Shown: positions 24,062 to 32,379 of the stretch, piece by piece
Numbering within the stretch: the first letter of the stretch is position 1
How the letters are laid out: each line of letters opens with the position of its first letter
NCBI GenBank assembly: GCA_902628275.1
Contig: CACOMI010000008.1
Location: forward strand, 1-50,126
Reading direction: 5' to 3'
Source of the DNA: an uncultured Pelagibacteraceae bacterium
GTDB lineage: Bacteria > Pseudomonadota > Alphaproteobacteria > Pelagibacterales > Pelagibacteraceae
DNA length: 50,126 nt
Position numbers and translations under genes: made by a program
Notes under the pieces: generated by a model
What the model was told of the DNA's origin: nothing
The model's input: the letters and a program-made list of their open reading frames with translations, nothing else
The model's database searches: none

Positions 24062-25006
24062 ATGAATAATCGTTTAGCAAAATTTGAGGATCTAATTCCA
24101 AGCACCCTACCTTTTGTAGAAGGTAAGCTTGAAGGTCATAAAGATAGAAAAAATTATTCAATCGTAGGTCCTGGTGTCGCAGAAGATACAGGACAGTCTG
24201 TCAAAATAGCAATGCCACATAATTTTAATTTAGGTGCAGTTTCCGCAATGCCAAAAAATGGATCAGGATTGCATAGTCATACTACTGCAGAAGTATTTTT
24301 AATTTATTCAGGTACGTGGAAATTTTATTGGGGAGCTAATGGAAAAGATCAAACTATATTAAACGCTGGAGATATTATATCGATGCCAACAAACATGTTC
24401 AGAGGATTTGAAAATGCAGGTGATAAAGAAGGATTAATGTTTGTTGTTCTTGGAGGCGATGACCCAGGAATAATTACTTGGGTACCTAGTGTTTTGGAAA
24501 AAGCAAAAGAAACAGGAATGGCTTTGCTAAATGACAATTCTTTAATCGATTTATCAAATGAAAAAATACCTAAGGGTAAAGAACTTTTAAAACCAATAGA
24601 CCTAGAGGAAATTAAAAAGTTTGATGATTATAAGTTAGATGAGCTTTCAAAATTTATTTGTAAATTTGAAAATAGAAAAAATTTTGAGCAAGAGATATCT
24701 CCAGGATTATTTTTAGTTCAAGTACTTGGAAACAACTTTAATAATCAAAATTTTGACCCAATAATTAATCAAAATACTGGTTTTAATTTAAGTTTACTAA
24801 AAGCAAAAAAATGTAATATTGAAAATATAAAATTTGATAAACCAACAATATTATTTTCACAAAACGGTGATTGGAAAGTAAAAATAGATAATACCGAAAT
24901 ATATTTAAAACCAAAAGATACTTTTTCAGTCCCTGTAAATTCAAACCTAACTATAGAAATAGATGAACAACAAGACTGTTTTTTAAATTGTGTATCTCAA
25001 ATTTAA
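24062..25006 (+). CDS. double-cupin domain protein
   Basis: A 314-residue protein. The first cupin (about residues 60-140) has the metal-binding pattern LHSHTTAEVFLIYSGTWKFY, with two histidines and a glutamate, then GDIISMPTNMFRGFEN. A second, degenerate cupin-like half (about 230-310) ends with LKPKDTFSVPVNSNLTIEI but lacks the histidine set. Cupins of this kind include dioxygenases, isomerases and lyases, as well as sensors. The TAA overlaps the ATG of the next SnoaL-like gene by one base (TAATG), which shows translational coupling. It leads the plus-strand arm of the locus. Confidence 0.82.
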   Translation: MNNRLAKFEDLIPSTLPFVEGKLEGHKDRKNYSIVGPGVAEDTGQSVKIAMPHNFNLGAVSAMPKNGSGLHSHTTAEVFLIYSGTWKFYWGANGKDQTILNAGDIISMPTNMFRGFENAGDKEGLMFVVLGGDDPGIITWVPSVLEKAKETGMALLNDNSLIDLSNEKIPKGKELLKPIDLEEIKKFDDYKLDELSKFICKFENRKNFEQEISPGLFLVQVLGNNFNNQNFDPIINQNTGFNLSLLKAKKCNIENIKFDKPTILFSQNGDWKVKIDNTEIYLKPKDTFSVPVNSNLTIEIDEQQDCFLNCVSQI

Positions 25007-25968
25007 TGAAGGGCTTTGACGAAAAATATAAGGACTTTCCAGATTACATTCTAAAAATTACAAAGCAAATTTGGGAGGGAAAGGATGTTAACTCAATATC
25101 AGAATTTTATTCTAAGGATATACCTGTGAGATCTCCATTTGGAGTAACTTATGGAAATAAACCAGTAATAGAAGCAACTTTTGCAACACTAAATGAATTT
25201 CCAAATCGTCAACTTTTAGGAGAAGAAGTTATTTGGAATGGAAATGATGAAGAAGGTTATCATTCGTCTCACAGAATACTAAGTAAAGGTACTCATTTAG
25301 GAGATGGCTTTTACGGAAAGCCGACCAAAAAAGATATTTACTATAGAGTAATTGCAGATTGCGCTTGTAAAAAAAATCAAGTTTATGATGAATGGATTGT
25401 AAGAGATCAAGGTGCAATGGTAAGACAACTTGGATACACACCTAAAGAATTTGCTAAACAGATAATACAAAAAGAAGGTGGAGAAACTAAAGCAAAAAAA
25501 GTATTTGATTTAAGTTCCGATATGAAATCTGAATATACACCATTTAGTTTTGAAAAAGATAGTATAGGTGAAAAATATTCTCAAATTTTAAAAAAGATTT
25601 TTTTAGAGGATTATAAATTTACTAATTATGCAAGAGCTGCAAGTATTTTCTGGCCAGGTAATAAAATAGGCCATGGAAGAGAGGAAATCTCAAAATTTTG
25701 GAATTCTATAAAAAATGCACTTAAAAATATTAATTTCTCTATTGAGCATGTTGGTTGGTTAGAGGAAAAGGGTAAAAATAGCAAGGTATCAATAAGATGG
25801 TTTTTAAACGGATTGCACTCTAATAATACCAATGAATATGAGCAAGCAACTAATAAAAATATTTTTATCATGGGAATTAATCATGCTGAAATTGTTGATG
25901 GAAATATAATTAGAGAATGGGTGTTATTTGATGAAGTTGCTATTTGGAAACAATTATTAATGAAATAA
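25006..25968 (+). CDS. tandem SnoaL-like (NTF2-fold) protein
   Basis: About 320 residues from the ATG at 25006-25008; a TTG 18 bases earlier lies inside the cupin gene and is less likely. Two cone-type domains are visible. The first is at about residues 10-140, with ITKQIWEGKDVNSISEFYS and GVTYGNKPVIEATFATL, ending VYDEWIVRDQGAMVRQLG. The second is at about 185-315, with GREEISKFWNSIKNALKNI, ending IVDGNIIREWVLFDEVAIW. The paralogue at 22929-24011 has the same plan. The product sits between a cupin and a MetE-like enzyme, which suggests a role in processing the imported compound. Catalytic residues cannot be assigned. Confidence 0.75.
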   Translation: MKGFDEKYKDFPDYILKITKQIWEGKDVNSISEFYSKDIPVRSPFGVTYGNKPVIEATFATLNEFPNRQLLGEEVIWNGNDEEGYHSSHRILSKGTHLGDGFYGKPTKKDIYYRVIADCACKKNQVYDEWIVRDQGAMVRQLGYTPKEFAKQIIQKEGGETKAKKVFDLSSDMKSEYTPFSFEKDSIGEKYSQILKKIFLEDYKFTNYARAASIFWPGNKIGHGREEISKFWNSIKNALKNINFSIEHVGWLEEKGKNSKVSIRWFLNGLHSNNTNEYEQATNKNIFIMGINHAEIVDGNIIREWVLFDEVAIWKQLLMK

Positions 25969-25972
25969 AAAA

Positions 25973-27100
25973 ATGAGTAAAATTAAAACAACGCACGTTG
26001 GAAGCTTACCTAGATCTAATGATTTGTCTGAACTTTTATTCAAAAAAGATAAAAAAGAAGAAATAGACTCTATTGCATTTGATGAAATAGTAAAACGAGA
26101 TGTAAGCAATATTGTAAAAAAACAAATTAATATTGGAATTGATTTTGTCAGTGATGGGGAAATGTCAAAAATAAGTTATGCAACTTATGTTAAGGATAGA
26201 CTTGACGGATTTTCGGGAGAGAGTGAAAGGAAAGCACCAAAAGATTTAGACGACTTTCCCTCTTTTAAAGAAAGAATTGCAAGAACTGGTGGTACACCAA
26301 CTTATACAAGACCTTGTTGTACAAGTGAACTTAAAATTAAAGATAAAACTTCACTTACTAAAGATATAAAAAATTTTAAAGATTCTTTAAATGATAATAA
26401 TCATTCAGGTGCATTTATGAACGCAGCATCACCAGGAGTGATATCAGCATTTTTGCCAAATAAATTTTATAAAAATGATGATGAATATTTAGAAAATTTG
26501 TCTAACTTAATGAAAGATGAATACGAGGAAATAACCTCTAACGATATTCAATTACAATTAGATTGTCCTGATCTCGCGTTAGCAAGACATATGACATTTA
26601 AAGATCTTTCAGAAAAAGAATTTCTTAAAAGAGCAGAGAAACAGATTGAATGTCTCAATAACGCAATTCAAAATATAGATATTTCTAAAATAAGAATGCA
26701 CATATGCTGGGGTAATTATGAGGGGCCTCATTTATATGATATTTCCCTTGAAAAAATTATGCCAATTGCTCTTAAAGCAAATGTACAAACTTATTTGATT
26801 GAATCATCTAATCCAAGACATTCTCATGAATGGCAAATTTTTGAAAACTTAAAAATTCCTTCAGATAAAATAATTGTTCCAGGAGTAATAGACTCTACAA
26901 CTAATTTTGTTGAACATCCAGAAGTTGTAAAACAAAGAATTTTAACATATTCAAAAGTAATCAATAAAGACCAATTAATGGCTGGTACTGATTGTGGATT
27001 TAGTACATTTGCTGGATTTGGAAATGTAGACGAAAACATAGTTTATAAAAAGCTTGAAGCGCTCGTTGCAGGAGCAGAAATTGCGTCAAAACTGATTTAA
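25973..27100 (+). CDS. core-MetE-like zinc methyltransferase (cobalamin-independent methionine synthase C-terminal family)
   Basis: A 375-residue single-domain protein of the MetE C-terminal/UROD superfamily, half the length of canonical MetE and lacking its N-terminal folate domain. It starts THVGSLPRS, the family's first motif. The zinc ligands appear complete: His243 and Cys245 (MHICWGNY), Glu277 (LIESSN) and Cys341 (TDCGFST). Relatives include folate-independent methionine synthases, thiol methyltransferases and epoxyalkane:coenzyme M transferase, all activating a thiol on zinc. It is four bases downstream of a SnoaL gene. The importer genes that follow suggest the thiol or methyl donor derives from the transported compound (inference). 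Confidence 0.85.
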   Translation: MSKIKTTHVGSLPRSNDLSELLFKKDKKEEIDSIAFDEIVKRDVSNIVKKQINIGIDFVSDGEMSKISYATYVKDRLDGFSGESERKAPKDLDDFPSFKERIARTGGTPTYTRPCCTSELKIKDKTSLTKDIKNFKDSLNDNNHSGAFMNAASPGVISAFLPNKFYKNDDEYLENLSNLMKDEYEEITSNDIQLQLDCPDLALARHMTFKDLSEKEFLKRAEKQIECLNNAIQNIDISKIRMHICWGNYEGPHLYDISLEKIMPIALKANVQTYLIESSNPRHSHEWQIFENLKIPSDKIIVPGVIDSTTNFVEHPEVVKQRILTYSKVINKDQLMAGTDCGFSTFAGFGNVDENIVYKKLEALVAGAEIASKLI

Positions 27101-27108
27101 TTATCACT

Positions 27109-27136
27109 TTGAATTCACTTCAGTAGTAGATATAGT
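27109..27136 (+). promoter_or_regulatory. possible promoter for the binding-protein gene
   Basis: TTGAAT (27109-27114), a 16-base spacer and TATAGT (27131-27136) form a sigma-70-like pair in the 84-base gap between the MetE-like and binding-protein genes. A perfect TATAAT also occurs at 27151-27156 but without a good -35. The gap suggests that the transporter can be transcribed separately from the enzymes. Confidence 0.4.
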
Positions 27137-27184
27137 TTTTAAACTTAAATTATAATTTAACAAATAAATATAGAGAGATAAAAT

Positions 27185-28405
27185 ATGAGAAAAATACTAG
27201 TTTCTTTATTGTTTCTACTTTTTGGAACTTCTGCATATGCAGATTGTAACATTAAGAGTGGTTCAATAAATATTTTGGCTAATGATTTTCCTGCATTAAG
27301 AACTTTCGTTGAAACTTCTAAACAATGTAAAGGAAGTGCTGATTTTAAAGTGACACACTCATCAGAGCACAATAAAATCGCAGTGCCAGCGCTAACTGCA
27401 AATCCTTCTGAATTCTCAGCTAGAATTGCAGCAAACAGTTCAATTGTTCCTTTAATGAACCAAGATTTAATTAGACCATTGGATGATCTTGTAAAAAAAT
27501 ACGGAAAAGGAATACAAGACTCTCAATTAATTACAATTGACGGAAAAGTAATGGCTGTAGCTTTTATGGCTAATACTCAACACTTGTATTATAGAGAAGA
27601 TATCTTAAAAGATATGGGTATAGCTGTACCAACAACATATGAAGAAGTTGTTGCAGCATCTGAAAAAATAAGAGCTTCAGGAAAAATGAAATACCCTTAT
27701 GCAGCTGCATACAAGGCTGGTTGGAACCTAGCGGAAGAATTTGTAAATATGTTTATTGGGCATGGTGGAGAATTCTTTAAAGCTGGAAGTGCACAACCTA
27801 ATATTAATAATGCAAAAGGTGTTGCTACTTTAAATATGCTTAAAAAATTATCTGAACTAAGTAATCCGGATTATTTAACTCATGATAGTGAAGCAATTAA
27901 AGTTGAATGGGAGTCTGGTAATGTTGCCTTGATGACATTGTGGGCTTCAAGATCTGGTACTCTTTTAGATGATGAAGGAGATGCTAAAATAACTGCAGCA
28001 ACAAAATTAACTGGTCCTGCAACTGTTGGGGGTGGAAACATACCAGCTGCAACTTTATGGTGGGATGGTTTTACACTTGCAAAAAATAGATCTGATGCTG
28101 ACGCAGAAGCAACATTTAGAGCTTTAGCACATGCAGCGTCAAATAAAAAAATGGTTGCTGACGCTGCTGATCAAGCTGTGTGGTTAGTAGAAGGATTTGT
28201 ACCTGGACCAAAATCTATTGGTGTAATTGAAGCTGTAAAAATGGGAGCAAAACCATATCCTATGTTGCCACAAATGGGTTTAATGCATGGAGCATTGGGA
28301 AGTGAAATTGTTGAGTTTTTACAAGGTAAAGAGTCAGCTGAGCAAGCATTGAAAGATGTTGAGGCCGCTTACATCAGTAAAGCTAAAGAACAAGGCTTTC
28401 TATAA
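27185..28405 (+). CDS. CUT1-type ABC transporter substrate-binding protein (MalE-like)
   Basis: A 406-residue periplasmic binding protein with a signal peptide cleaved near SAYA-DCNIK (residue 20). The body follows the extracellular solute-binding family 1 pattern, with KVMAVAFMANTQHLYYREDI, PTTYEEVVAASEKIR and a late ATLWWDGFTLAKN segment. Aromatic residues in these segments typically stack on sugar rings, but family members also bind polyols, glycerophosphodiesters and amines. Two cysteines near the N terminus (residues 22 and about 49) could form a disulfide. The ATG follows GAGAGATAAAAT. A strong hairpin lies right after the stop, as with the other binding-protein genes here. Confidence 0.92.
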   Translation: MRKILVSLLFLLFGTSAYADCNIKSGSINILANDFPALRTFVETSKQCKGSADFKVTHSSEHNKIAVPALTANPSEFSARIAANSSIVPLMNQDLIRPLDDLVKKYGKGIQDSQLITIDGKVMAVAFMANTQHLYYREDILKDMGIAVPTTYEEVVAASEKIRASGKMKYPYAAAYKAGWNLAEEFVNMFIGHGGEFFKAGSAQPNINNAKGVATLNMLKKLSELSNPDYLTHDSEAIKVEWESGNVALMTLWASRSGTLLDDEGDAKITAATKLTGPATVGGGNIPAATLWWDGFTLAKNRSDADAEATFRALAHAASNKKMVADAADQAVWLVEGFVPGPKSIGVIEAVKMGAKPYPMLPQMGLMHGALGSEIVEFLQGKESAEQALKDVEAAYISKAKEQGFL

Positions 28406-28418
28406 AATCTAAAACTTC

Positions 28419-28454
28419 TAAGTGGGGATTTTTCCCCACTTATTTATATTTCTA
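28419..28454 (+). terminator. hairpin after binding-protein gene, before permease gene
   Basis: TAAGTGGGG (28419-28427) pairs with CCCCACTTA (28434-28442), a 9-bp stem with a 6-base AT loop, followed by the T-rich TTTATATTTCT. It overlaps nothing coding once the permease is started at its ATG at 28455. It probably stops part of the transcripts after the binding-protein gene. Confidence 0.8.
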
Positions 28455-29483
28455 ATGCCTAATAAAACATTTTTTTGGTTTTTTTTACCAACAGGTTTAG
28501 CCATGATATTATTTATTGGGCTACCAATTATTTCAACTGGAATTCAATCTTTTTATGCACAACATGATCAAGTTGTAAAAGAAGTAAAAAAGTGTGATCC
28601 TTTTGGGTGCACTGTTTCAATTGTAGTTGATAATGAGGAAACAACTAAAATCAGAGATGCAAAACCTCTTGGAAAGTTTAATGGTTTTGGAACTTACATA
28701 GACAGAAATCATTTAGCGGTTGATGAAATAAAAAAATTTTGGAATGAAACTGAAAGTTTTGGGGCATTTGTAGATCAAGTAACCAATCTACCTTTTTATA
28801 AAGCACTAATATTTACCTTGACATATTGTTTATTTGTTACTCCAAATGTGCTTCTGCTTGGATTTATTATTGCATTAAGTTTAAATGCAGTTGCAAGAAA
28901 AATTAGAGGACCTCTAATCTTTGGAACTATTTTACCAATGATTGTGACACCATTGGTAGGATCGTTAGTATTATTTTGGATGATTGATTCTCAAGGTATC
29001 ATTGGCGCAAACATCCAAAACCTGATGAATGATCCCTATTTGTCACTAAAATCTTCTAAAACACTGACCTGGATAACCATCATAATTTATGGAATCTGGC
29101 ATCATTCCCCATTTGCTTTTGTTGTTTTCTATGCAGCACTTCAAACAGTGCCTCAAGAACCTATTGAAGCAGCAATTATTGATGGCGCATCAAGATTGCA
29201 AAGAATTAAACATATTGTCTTACCGCATATTTATCCTGTTGTTACTTTTGTGGCTTTAATTTCATTAATGGATAATTTTAGAGTTTTTGAGCCAATAATT
29301 GGATTTAGTGCTGAAGGAAGCGCACAATCTCTTTCATGGTTAATCTATGATAATTTAGTCAACGAGGAGGTAATATTGTTTGGTTCCGCTGCAGCAACTT
29401 CGATGATGACTATTATTGGTATTGCAATTCTTCTAGCACCAGTTTTGATAAGAACTTGGAAAGAATTTAAAACAGCGAGATAA
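28455..29483 (+). CDS. CUT1-type ABC transporter permease (MalF-like)
   Basis: A 342-residue protein from the ATG at 28455 (MPNKTFFWFF). A GTG start 33 bases upstream would fall inside the hairpin stem and is rejected. It has six core membrane helices plus an enlarged loop of about 85 residues after helix 1, containing CDPFGCT, like the periplasmic P2 loop of MalF. The EAA loop that docks on the ATPase is at EAAIIDGASRLQRIKHIVLP. It forms the pore together with the MalG-like protein encoded two bases downstream. It uses the ATPase gene at 21870, which is on the other strand of the same locus. Confidence 0.92.
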   Translation: MPNKTFFWFFLPTGLAMILFIGLPIISTGIQSFYAQHDQVVKEVKKCDPFGCTVSIVVDNEETTKIRDAKPLGKFNGFGTYIDRNHLAVDEIKKFWNETESFGAFVDQVTNLPFYKALIFTLTYCLFVTPNVLLLGFIIALSLNAVARKIRGPLIFGTILPMIVTPLVGSLVLFWMIDSQGIIGANIQNLMNDPYLSLKSSKTLTWITIIIYGIWHHSPFAFVVFYAALQTVPQEPIEAAIIDGASRLQRIKHIVLPHIYPVVTFVALISLMDNFRVFEPIIGFSAEGSAQSLSWLIYDNLVNEEVILFGSAAATSMMTIIGIAILLAPVLIRTWKEFKTAR

Positions 29484-29485
29484 TT

Positions 29486-30367
29486 ATGGATTATGGATTA
29501 GATACAAAATCAACTCGTTTAAAAACATTCAATACTATTTTTATTATTACTTGGTTGTTAATTGCTTGTTTTCCATTTATTTGGACTTTTTGGGGATCTT
29601 TTAAGGTAAGAGCAGACTTCTTTTCCAGATCGGATTGGTGGTATGCGATATCAGCATTTAACACATTAGTTGAAACAGGTGGAAAATTTACAAATAATGC
29701 CTACACAGAGGCGTGGACTGAAGGAGAGTTTTGGAAAGCATCAAAAAATACAATCATAGTTACCGTATTTGTTGTTAGTATTTCTTTATTTTTAGGAACT
29801 TTAGGTGCGTATGCTCTTTCAAGATCAACTGAAAAATATGCATTTTGGATTTTAATGATAGCTTTAATTTTTAGAGCTATGCCACATATAACTTTAGTGT
29901 CAGGATATTTGTTTCCATTTTTTGAATTACAGATTTGGGGAATTCTTCCAACCACCATTGTTGTATTGGTGGCAATAAATCAACCATTTACACTTTGGTT
30001 GCTTTACTCGTTTTTTAAAACAGTTCCAAAAGAACTTGACGAAAGTGCATTGATTGATGGCTGTTCATATTTTCAAGCTTTCAGACATATAATTATGCCT
30101 GTGATGTGGCCGGGAGTAATTACTGCAGGTTTATTTAGTTTAATGCTAGCTTATAATGACTTTACTGTAACTGCGTTACTTCTTAATCAAGAAAATCATA
30201 CAATGGTTCCAAAAATTCAAAGTTATTTAGGAACAAATCAACATGAAGGTAATTTAATGTGGGCAGTATCTGCTGTTGTTTCTGCAACAGCACCTTTATT
30301 TATGCTTGTGATGTTTTTCCAAAGACAGGTTATTAGTGGTTTAACTGCTGGAGCGGTAAAAGGTTGA
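29486..30367 (+). CDS. CUT1-type ABC transporter permease (MalG-like)
   Basis: A 293-residue protein with six membrane helices. The EAA-loop DESALIDGCSYFQAFRHIIMP marks the ATPase contact and is in the MalG position, close to the C terminus. A roughly 60-residue extracytoplasmic loop follows helix 1 (FFSRSDWWYAISAFNTLVE). It pairs with the upstream MalF-like subunit. The stop TGA overlaps the TTG start of the HAD-like gene, so the three genes at 28455-31026 are coupled. Confidence 0.93.
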   Translation: MDYGLDTKSTRLKTFNTIFIITWLLIACFPFIWTFWGSFKVRADFFSRSDWWYAISAFNTLVETGGKFTNNAYTEAWTEGEFWKASKNTIIVTVFVVSISLFLGTLGAYALSRSTEKYAFWILMIALIFRAMPHITLVSGYLFPFFELQIWGILPTTIVVLVAINQPFTLWLLYSFFKTVPKELDESALIDGCSYFQAFRHIIMPVMWPGVITAGLFSLMLAYNDFTVTALLLNQENHTMVPKIQSYLGTNQHEGNLMWAVSAVVSATAPLFMLVMFFQRQVISGLTAGAVKG

Positions 30368-31026
30368 AATATTATAAAGCTTTACTTTTTGGTTCCATTG
30401 GATCTATTGTTGAAACTTCTGAAATTCAAAGAAAGTCATTCAATGAATCATTCAAAAAATACGGACTCGAATGGAATTGGACCAAACGTGAGTATATAAA
30501 TTTATTAAGTAAATCTGGAGGTAAAGACAGAATATCAAGATATGCGAAAAAGAAAAAAAATGTCGTAGACTCAGCATATTTAAGAAATTTAAAAACTAAA
30601 ATATTTAATAATTATCTTAAAAATAATCAACTTAAATTAAGACCAGGTGTTAAGAATTTAATTTCTCTTTGCAAAAAAGAAAAAATAAAAATTGCATTTG
30701 TTTCATCTACATCCTCAAACAATATAAATGCAATTTTATATTCTTTAAGAAATTCAATTAATAAAAGAGATTTTAGCTTTATAGGAAATTCAAAATTAAT
30801 AAAAAAGTTTAAACCAAATCCAGATATATACCTATTAGCACTAAAAAAACTAAAGCTTAAAGCCAATGATTGTATAGCAATTGAGGACACTCAAGAAAGT
30901 CTAAATTCAGCAAAGAAAGCTAAAATAAAATGTATAATTTTTCCTGGAAAATTTCATTCTTCAAAAAAATTTACTGGCGCTTATAAAAAAGTTTATAGAC
31001 TAAATAAAAATATTATTTTGAGATAA
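30364..31026 (+). CDS. HAD-like protein lacking the catalytic aspartates
   Basis: A 220-residue protein with the fold pattern of the CbbY/beta-phosphoglucomutase branch of HAD hydrolases. It has a helical cap (about 16-85), motif II in FVSSTSS, motif III lysine in KFKPNPDIYLLAL, and motif IV in CIAIEDTQESL. Motif I, normally FDxDGT, is FGSIGS at residues 9-14, so both the nucleophile and the general-acid aspartate are missing. It starts with TTG overlapping the permease TGA (TTGA). It is very Lys/Asn-rich. A phosphatase activity is unlikely; a regulatory or binding role is inferred. It ends 14 bases inside the convergent hydrolase gene. Confidence 0.82.
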   Translation: MKYYKALLFGSIGSIVETSEIQRKSFNESFKKYGLEWNWTKREYINLLSKSGGKDRISRYAKKKKNVVDSAYLRNLKTKIFNNYLKNNQLKLRPGVKNLISLCKKEKIKIAFVSSTSSNNINAILYSLRNSINKRDFSFIGNSKLIKKFKPNPDIYLLALKKLKLKANDCIAIEDTQESLNSAKKAKIKCIIFPGKFHSSKKFTGAYKKVYRLNKNIILR

Positions 31027-31768
31027 ATTCATTTACTAAATTATTAAATTGATCAGGCTGTTCTAGATGAACATTATGAGCACAATCTTTAAAAATTTCT
31101 AAATGACTATTTTTTATGTTTTTATTTAATGTATCGACTTGATCAAAATTATAAGAGGTATCTTTATCACCCCATATAATAAGGGTTTCATTTTTAATAT
31201 TTTTTAAATTATCTATCCCTTTCCAATTTTTCATTGCTAGTAATGCATTATCAGCAGTTTCTAATGAAACATTCTTAACAGCATTTTCGCAAAGAAAATA
31301 ATTTTTATCCTTATCCCCTTTTATAAACCATTTAGGAGGTACCCTAGAAAAAGAGATTTCTGAACCTTCTCTCTTTAATTTTTCCCTTGTTTCATCCATA
31401 GTTTCAAATCTTCCTGGGATATCTCCAATAGATCCTGTGGCAAAACAAATTAATTTGTTAACTCTATCTCCAATCAATTTTGTAATTTCCTGAACTATCA
31501 TTCCACCCATTGAATGACCAATTAAATTAAATTTATCTATGTTTTTTTGATCTAAGACATCTATAATTTTTTTAGCCATTTTATCAATAGAATCTAAAGA
31601 TTTTACTTTATGACTTTCGCCAAAACCTGGGAGAGCTGGGATAATTACACGATGATCTTTTGAAAAAAATTCTTTTTGAAATAACCACATTTCTGCTGAA
31701 CCTAGATAGCCATGAACCAAAACAAAAGGGAAACCTTTGCCTATATCTTCTACATAAATATCACTCAT
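31013..31768 (-). CDS. alpha/beta hydrolase
   Basis: A 251-residue alpha/beta-fold hydrolase. The oxyanion loop is HGYLGSAEMW. The nucleophile elbow is GHSMGG (Ser near residue 90). The acid is the aspartate in IWGDKDTSYNF, and the histidine lies in CAHNVHLEQP near residue 231. There is no signal peptide. The substrate could be an ester, a lactone or a beta-diketone-type C-C bond. The ATG overlaps the TGA of the upstream lysE-like gene (ATGA), so both come from one minus-strand transcript, probably continuing from the ProXVW genes. Confidence 0.9.
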   Translation of the reverse strand: MSDIYVEDIGKGFPFVLVHGYLGSAEMWLFQKEFFSKDHRVIIPALPGFGESHKVKSLDSIDKMAKKIIDVLDQKNIDKFNLIGHSMGGMIVQEITKLIGDRVNKLICFATGSIGDIPGRFETMDETREKLKREGSEISFSRVPPKWFIKGDKDKNYFLCENAVKNVSLETADNALLAMKNWKGIDNLKNIKNETLIIWGDKDTSYNFDQVDTLNKNIKNSHLEIFKDCAHNVHLEQPDQFNNLVNEFISK

Positions 31769-32370
31769 AATATTTCCTTAATAATAAACAAAATTAAGAT
31801 AGACATAAAACATATAATAAAAATATTAATTACTTTCCAAATTTTTTCACTTTTAGCATATTTCGACAAATAATTAGATAAATATCCTAAGGTAAAAAAA
31901 AATAAAAATGAAGCAATAGACGCACCAATACCAAAAGATATTTTTTGATTTAATAGATAATTTTTAGAAAAATTTCCTAGGAAAAAAACAGTATCTGAAT
32001 AGACATGTGGGTTAAGATATGTAAAACCTAATGTTTTAATAAATATATTTGTTTTTGAAATACTGGTTATTTCATTATGAAAATTTATTTCCAAATAATG
32101 TGTTTTTATTTTTTTATAAATAAAATGCATTAAAAATAATATAAGAAGTATATTTAAAATTAATTCTATTGTTTGATTGAAAAATTGATTGAAATAATGA
32201 AATAGAAAAATACCTAAACATATTAATATTAAATCTGATATCGAACATATTAAACAAACTAAAAATACATGTTGTTTTTTTAATCCCTGCTCAATAACAA
32301 ATATGTTTTGTGCACCTAAAGCTAAAATTAAACTTAATCCTGTTAAAAAACCTAATAATACATATTCCAT
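31765..32370 (-). CDS. LysE-family amino acid exporter
   Basis: A 201-residue membrane protein with about six helices. The N-terminal block GLSLILALGAQNIFVIEQGLK is the LysE/ArgO signature, including GAQN.FV...G. LysE proteins export basic amino acids or other metabolites. It lies nine bases after the ProW-like permease stop and overlaps the hydrolase start. Cells using betaine or taurine may need to release surplus amino compounds, but no substrate can be read from the sequence. Confidence 0.9.
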   Translation of the reverse strand: MEYVLLGFLTGLSLILALGAQNIFVIEQGLKKQHVFLVCLICSISDLILICLGIFLFHYFNQFFNQTIELILNILLILFLMHFIYKKIKTHYLEINFHNEITSISKTNIFIKTLGFTYLNPHVYSDTVFFLGNFSKNYLLNQKISFGIGASIASFLFFFTLGYLSNYLSKYAKSEKIWKVINIFIICFMSILILFIIKEIL

Positions 32371-32379
32371 TAAGATTAA

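Noticed and set aside
28422..28454. A GTG start for the MalF-like permease 33 bases upstream of the ATG
   Set aside because: It lies inside the stem of a strong hairpin and would add a poorly conserved peptide; the ATG at 28455 gives a normal N terminus.
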